From Planctomycetota bacterium (GTDB taxonomy: Bacteria; Planctomycetota; UBA1135; UBA2386): a DNA stretch of 9,577 bases. The notes below the pieces were generated by a model, which saw only the letters and a list, made by a program, of their open reading frames with translations, did no database searches and was not told where the DNA came from. Position 1 is the first letter of the stretch, and each line of letters begins with the position of its first letter. The stretch spans positions 1 through 9,577 of the forward strand of contig JAEYTU010000622.1 in the NCBI GenBank assembly GCA_023433825.1, given 5' to 3'. Positions 6,982-9,577 of the stretch are shown here, piece after piece. Position numbers and translations under genes: made by a program.

Positions 6982-8105
6982 CGGCCGCTCCGATCGCCCT
7001 TGCCGAGGAACGCGCGCACGCCGCGGTACCAGTGAAATGCCGTCGCCACGACGTCTTCCTGCAACGCCGCGAACGGCGTCGGACGCGTGACGAGGTCGAT
7101 CGTCGGCACGGGCTGCATGCCGAGTTCGCGCTTGTAGGCGAGGTCGCCGCCGCGCAGGTCGATCCGCCGCAGCGAGCGACCGAACTCGGCGAGCACCTGC
7201 GCGACCGGCAGTTGGCGGCCGAGGTCGAAGCGATGCACGTCGGGATCGAAGCCGGACACGTACGCCTCGTAGCGGCCGCGATCGACGAACGCGGCGACGG
7301 CGCCGATCGTGTGGCCGTCGAGGTCGACGCGCGTGAACCGGAGCCGGCGTCCGGTTTCGCGGCGAACGAGCGTCTCGACGAAGCCGCGGTTCTCCGGATG
7401 CAGTGCAGCGCTCCGCTGCTGTTTGCTCGCGATGCGTCGCGCGTGCAGGTCGAACAGCGTCGCGCACCATTCGTCAGCGTCGTCGCCGAGAGTCAGGTCG
7501 CGGAAGCGTGCACCGGAGCGTTCGAGCGCACGACGGTACTTGCCGAGATCGCGCCGATGCCGGCCGAGCAGGACCGCGTGCCACGCCGACACGTCGCCGT
7601 CGACGTCGAGCGCCCAGACGGCGCCGCCGCCCCGGACGCGGCTGCGCGGCGGCACGAGCGGGTGCGGCGCCGACGCGTCGGTCGCCGTTCGCGAGAGTTC
7701 GAGACGTGCATCGGGGAACGCCGACTGGACGGCGCGCCACCAACGCATCCGGTGCAGCGGCGCGGCGTTGGCCGTCCATCGCGGCGCATAGCGCCAACCG
7801 AGGTCGGCCATCGGCCACCGCAGCACCTCGTGCCGAATCGGCCCGCTGCGCCACGTCGTGCGGCCGAGTTCGAGCGCGAGCGCGCCGACGGCCCGCCCGT
7901 CGTCGTCGCGCAGTGCGACGCATCGGATCCGTTCCGCGCCGATCGCCTCGGCGGCGGCTTCGACCCACGGCGCCGAACCGGCGAACGAAGGGCCGTCGTC
8001 GTCGGCGTCGAGCGCGCGCAGCAGGTCGATCCCTTCGCAGAACGGCAGCGGATCGGCGTGCAGCCGGTTCGCGCGTTCCGTGTCGGTCGACCCGATCGCC
8101 GTCAC
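6978..8105 (-). CDS. FemAB/CelD-type acyltransferase (GNAT fold)
   Basis: A 375-residue protein resembling the Acetyltransf_6 group (BcsL/CelD-like, related to FemAB). The C-terminal half carries the signature: an Arg/Leu-rich helix RRDLGKYRRALERSG (184-198), a HARRIASK segment (221-228), a strand reading YEAYVSGFDP (279-288), and the closing pattern DLRGGDLAYKRELG (316-329), which matches the D-x3-G-x3-YK element of this family. The N-terminal half (about 20-150) would be the first, degenerate GNAT-like domain. Such proteins transfer acyl or aminoacyl groups and are common in exopolysaccharide operons, including XrtA-linked ones, where the exact reaction is usually unknown. The likely role is acylation of a sugar amine or hydroxyl, possibly one exposed by the deacetylase in the same operon (inference). 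The GTG start overlaps the methyltransferase stop as GTGA and has a GGAG site 8 nt upstream. No signal peptide is seen, so it is probably cytoplasmic. Confidence 0.8.
   Translation of the reverse strand: MTAIGSTDTERANRLHADPLPFCEGIDLLRALDADDDGPSFAGSAPWVEAAAEAIGAERIRCVALRDDDGRAVGALALELGRTTWRSGPIRHEVLRWPMADLGWRYAPRWTANAAPLHRMRWWRAVQSAFPDARLELSRTATDASAPHPLVPPRSRVRGGGAVWALDVDGDVSAWHAVLLGRHRRDLGKYRRALERSGARFRDLTLGDDADEWCATLFDLHARRIASKQQRSAALHPENRGFVETLVRRETGRRLRFTRVDLDGHTIGAVAAFVDRGRYEAYVSGFDPDVHRFDLGRQLPVAQVLAEFGRSLRRIDLRGGDLAYKRELGMQPVPTIDLVTRPTPFAALQEDVVATAFHWYRGVRAFLGKGDRSGR
6988..6991 (-). promoter_or_regulatory. Ribosome binding site selecting GTG start at 6981
   Basis: GGAG on the minus strand, 6 nt before the GTG of the glycosyltransferase. 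It lies within the last codons of the acyltransferase gene and fixes the start where homology to glycosyltransferases begins. Confidence 0.6.
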
Positions 8106-8842
8106 TGCCAGGGCTCCGACGGCTTGCGCAGCACGAGCGTCGACCGGTGGCGCGAGTAGCCGGCGTACTGCGGGTCGTCGATCACCGTGACGTCGATGCC
8201 GTTCGCGCGCAGCAGTGCCGCTTCGACCTCGACGTCGAACCACCGGATCTGCGTCTGCCCGGGACGGCTGGTCGGGCACAGCAGCTTCTTGACGCCCCAT
8301 CGCAGCACGCGCGGCACGCTGCGCCGCCACCACGGCAGTGCCGCGTCGAGCTGGTCGAAGAACGCGTGCTTGCGGCGGTCGTCGGGCAGGCTGCCGACGA
8401 CGACGATCCCACCTGGTCGGACGACGCGCACCAGCTCGGCGATCGAACGCCGCGCGTAGCCGGTCTCCGGCAGCGTGCCGAGCACACCGAAGCAGCAACC
8501 CTTGTCGAACGTCGCGTCGGCGAACGGCAGGTCCGCCGCTTCGGCCGGAACGAACGTGACGCCGGTGCCTGCGTGGTGTCGCCGCGCAGCCTCGATCAAC
8601 GCCTCGCTGAAGTCGACGCCGGTGACCGGGCCGGCGTGCCGCGCGAGCCGCGTCGTCAGCGCGCCGGTCGAGCACCCGACGTCGAGCAGCGACTCGCCGG
8701 GCGCGAGTTGCAGCCGTTCCGCGAGCCACGCCGCCAAACCGTCGAGCTCGGCGTCGTCACGGCGTTGGCCGGTCGACGCACAGTTCGGATCGACGTCGGC
8801 CCATTGGTCGTACTGCTGCTTCCATTCGGAGAGCGTCTTCAT
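8102..8842 (-). CDS. Class I SAM-dependent methyltransferase
   Basis: A 246-residue, apparently complete Rossmann-fold methyltransferase of the Methyltransf_11/25 type. Visible motifs are motif I LLDVGCSTG (52-60, SAM-binding glycine loop), the acidic residue after beta-2 in GVDFS (Asp77), the DLPFADATFD segment (104-113) following the adenine-binding region, and RPGG (142-145) before a hydrophobic strand. The region after about residue 150 is specific to this protein, with a Trp/Arg-rich stretch (171-182) and a C-terminal STLVLRKP strand. It would transfer a methyl group to a small molecule or sugar in the cytoplasm. Its place between a deacetylase and an acyltransferase suggests methylation of a sugar of the surface polysaccharide, or possibly capping of the glycan chain; the substrate cannot be read from sequence. 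The ATG at 8842 is backed by a GAGGTGA site. The stop overlaps the next gene's GTG. Confidence 0.88.
   Translation of the reverse strand: MKTLSEWKQQYDQWADVDPNCASTGQRRDDAELDGLAAWLAERLQLAPGESLLDVGCSTGALTTRLARHAGPVTGVDFSEALIEAARRHHAGTGVTFVPAEAADLPFADATFDKGCCFGVLGTLPETGYARRSIAELVRVVRPGGIVVVGSLPDDRRKHAFFDQLDAALPWWRRSVPRVLRWGVKKLLCPTSRPGQTQIRWFDVEVEAALLRANGIDVTVIDDPQYAGYSRHRSTLVLRKPSEPWQ
8114..8117 (-). promoter_or_regulatory. Ribosome binding site selecting GTG start at 8105
   Basis: GGAG on the minus strand, 8 nt before GTG. It lies inside the 3' end of the methyltransferase gene and supports a start at 8105 over the long in-frame extension upstream, which only reads through the methyltransferase gene in the wrong frame. 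Confidence 0.6.
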
Positions 8843-8845
8843 CGT

Positions 8846-8852
8846 TCACCTC
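8846..8852 (-). promoter_or_regulatory. Ribosome binding site of the methyltransferase gene
   Basis: Reads GAGGTGA on the minus strand, with the GAGG core 6 nt before the ATG at 8842. It contains the TGA stop of the deacetylase gene, so termination and re-initiation happen at the same place. Confidence 0.75.
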
Positions 8853-9577
8853 TTCCCTGCCGCCGGCAGGCGGATCTCTCGCCACCACCGTCGCCCCTGC
8901 AGCGTCGCCGTCGCCGCGCGCAGCCCCAGCCGCGCACGCACGCTGGTCGGCCGGTCGGGACGCGCCAGTTCGATCGTCGGTTCGACGGCGTCGCGACGAA
9001 TCGCGAGCGTCGCGTCGTCGTCGGCATCTGCGAACGTCGCGCGCCGCCGCATCACGGCGAACGCGTGCAGCTCCGACATCGTCGGCTGCCAGACCGGCGC
9101 GCCGGCTTCGGCACAGGCATCGAGCTCCGCGCGCAACGCGCCGAGCAGCCGCGGTTGTTCCTGCAGGTCGCCGATCGGATGGCTGTAGCAGACGAACGGC
9201 TCGCCGCGCGCGACGGCGGCGCGCAGCCGCGTCACGAACCACGCGACGACGTCTGCCTCGCTCGCGCCGGCGCGCGCCAGCAGCGCCGGACAGATCGGGT
9301 GCGTCGGCAGTTGCCATTCGCTCGTGCGGCCGTCAGCGAGCAGATGAACGCCCGGCACGTCGTCGTAGCTGCGCGAGAACTCGGACGTCCACCGCAGCCC
9401 GAGGTCGCGGGCCGCGCGGGCGTAGCTCTCGTTCCAGCTGCCGAACGGCGCCGCCGCGGCGGTGGCCTCGACGCCGAACGATCGCAGCACGTCGAGGGAT
9501 CGCTGCAGGTTGTCGCGGTTGCGGCCGTACGACCGATACGTGTAGTGGCGGAACGCGTGGCTCTGGACGTCGTGGCC
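8846..9577 (-). CDS. Polysaccharide deacetylase (NodB/carbohydrate esterase 4-like), N-terminus outside window
   Basis: The frame is open to the right edge, so this is the C-terminal 243 residues of a longer protein. The fragment starts GHDVQSHAFRHYTYRS. Its H-x3-H pair (fragment residues 7 and 11) matches the zinc-binding motif of NodB-fold deacetylases, which normally follows GH(E/D)xxSH. A PFG triplet (44-46) fits the downstream PxG motif, and a YSHP segment (131-133) fits the late catalytic-histidine motif. The first catalytic Asp motif would lie beyond the edge. Family members remove N- or O-acetyl groups from polysaccharides or their precursors. The last 80 or so residues are Arg/Asp/Ala-rich and look like an accessory tail. 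The stop is 3 nt before the methyltransferase start, so the two are probably co-translated. Similar deacetylases occur in exosortase-linked exopolysaccharide loci. The family call is fairly safe; the substrate is unknown. Confidence 0.82.
   Translation of the reverse strand, partial: GHDVQSHAFRHYTYRSYGRNRDNLQRSLDVLRSFGVEATAAAAPFGSWNESYARAARDLGLRWTSEFSRSYDDVPGVHLLADGRTSEWQLPTHPICPALLARAGASEADVVAWFVTRLRAAVARGEPFVCYSHPIGDLQEQPRLLGALRAELDACAEAGAPVWQPTMSELHAFAVMRRRATFADADDDATLAIRRDAVEPTIELARPDRPTSVRARLGLRAATATLQGRRWWREIRLPAAGKR

Noticed and set aside
8106..8729. A 208-residue extension of the acyltransferase into the methyltransferase region
   Set aside because: It is out of frame with a clear methyltransferase carrying a SAM-binding motif, and the GTGA overlap at 8105 with a GGAG site gives a natural start.
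1..9577. Internal promoters, terminators, RNA genes, CRISPR arrays or insertion sequences
   Set aside because: Coding frames fill the window with no gap over 3 nt. I saw no AT-rich promoter-like stretch, no hairpin followed by a T-run, no spaced direct repeats and no transposase-like protein.

Overview
The window is high-GC bacterial DNA (roughly 70% by eye, saturated with GACG/CGTCG words). All of it is read on the minus strand as one tightly packed operon for building and decorating a cell-surface or secreted polysaccharide. No rRNA, tRNA, mobile element or hallmark gene fixes the organism. The composition and gene set would fit a high-GC Gram-negative-type bacterium such as a planctomycete or a myxobacterial or other deltaproteobacterial lineage, but that is a guess.

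In transcription order (right to left) the window holds nine genes. They are: a NodB-type polysaccharide deacetylase, whose N-terminus lies beyond the right edge (9577-8846); a class I SAM-dependent methyltransferase (8842-8102); a FemAB/CelD-type GNAT-fold acyltransferase (8105-6978); a GT4-type glycosyltransferase (6981-5863); a GT2 glycosyltransferase (5866-4925); a second GT4-type glycosyltransferase (4928-3756); a Wzy/WaaL-type polymerase or O-antigen ligase (3763-2384); a Wzx-type flippase (2387-936); and a protein with a DNA polymerase beta-type nucleotidyltransferase motif, whose C-terminus lies beyond the left edge (939-1). There is no intergenic stretch longer than 3 nt. Seven of the eight junctions overlap (GTGA, ATGA or an 8-nt overlap). 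Every internal start has a Shine-Dalgarno-like sequence, and five of the eight starts are GTG.

Together the genes suggest a Wzx/Wzy-like route. Glycosyltransferases extend a lipid-linked repeat unit on the cytoplasmic face, the flippase moves it across the membrane, and the Wzy_C-type protein polymerises it or transfers it to an acceptor. The methyltransferase, acyltransferase and deacetylase would tailor the sugars. The initiating phosphoglycosyltransferase, chain-length regulator, export machinery and nucleotide-sugar synthesis genes are not in the window. The deacetylase plus FemAB pairing recalls exosortase (XrtA)/PEP-CTERM-associated exopolysaccharide loci, but no exosortase or PEP-CTERM protein is visible. 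The least explained gene is the nucleotidyltransferase-like one at the downstream end. I did not find a clearly new biological system: most of the window is a recognisable, though unusually compact, polysaccharide locus.
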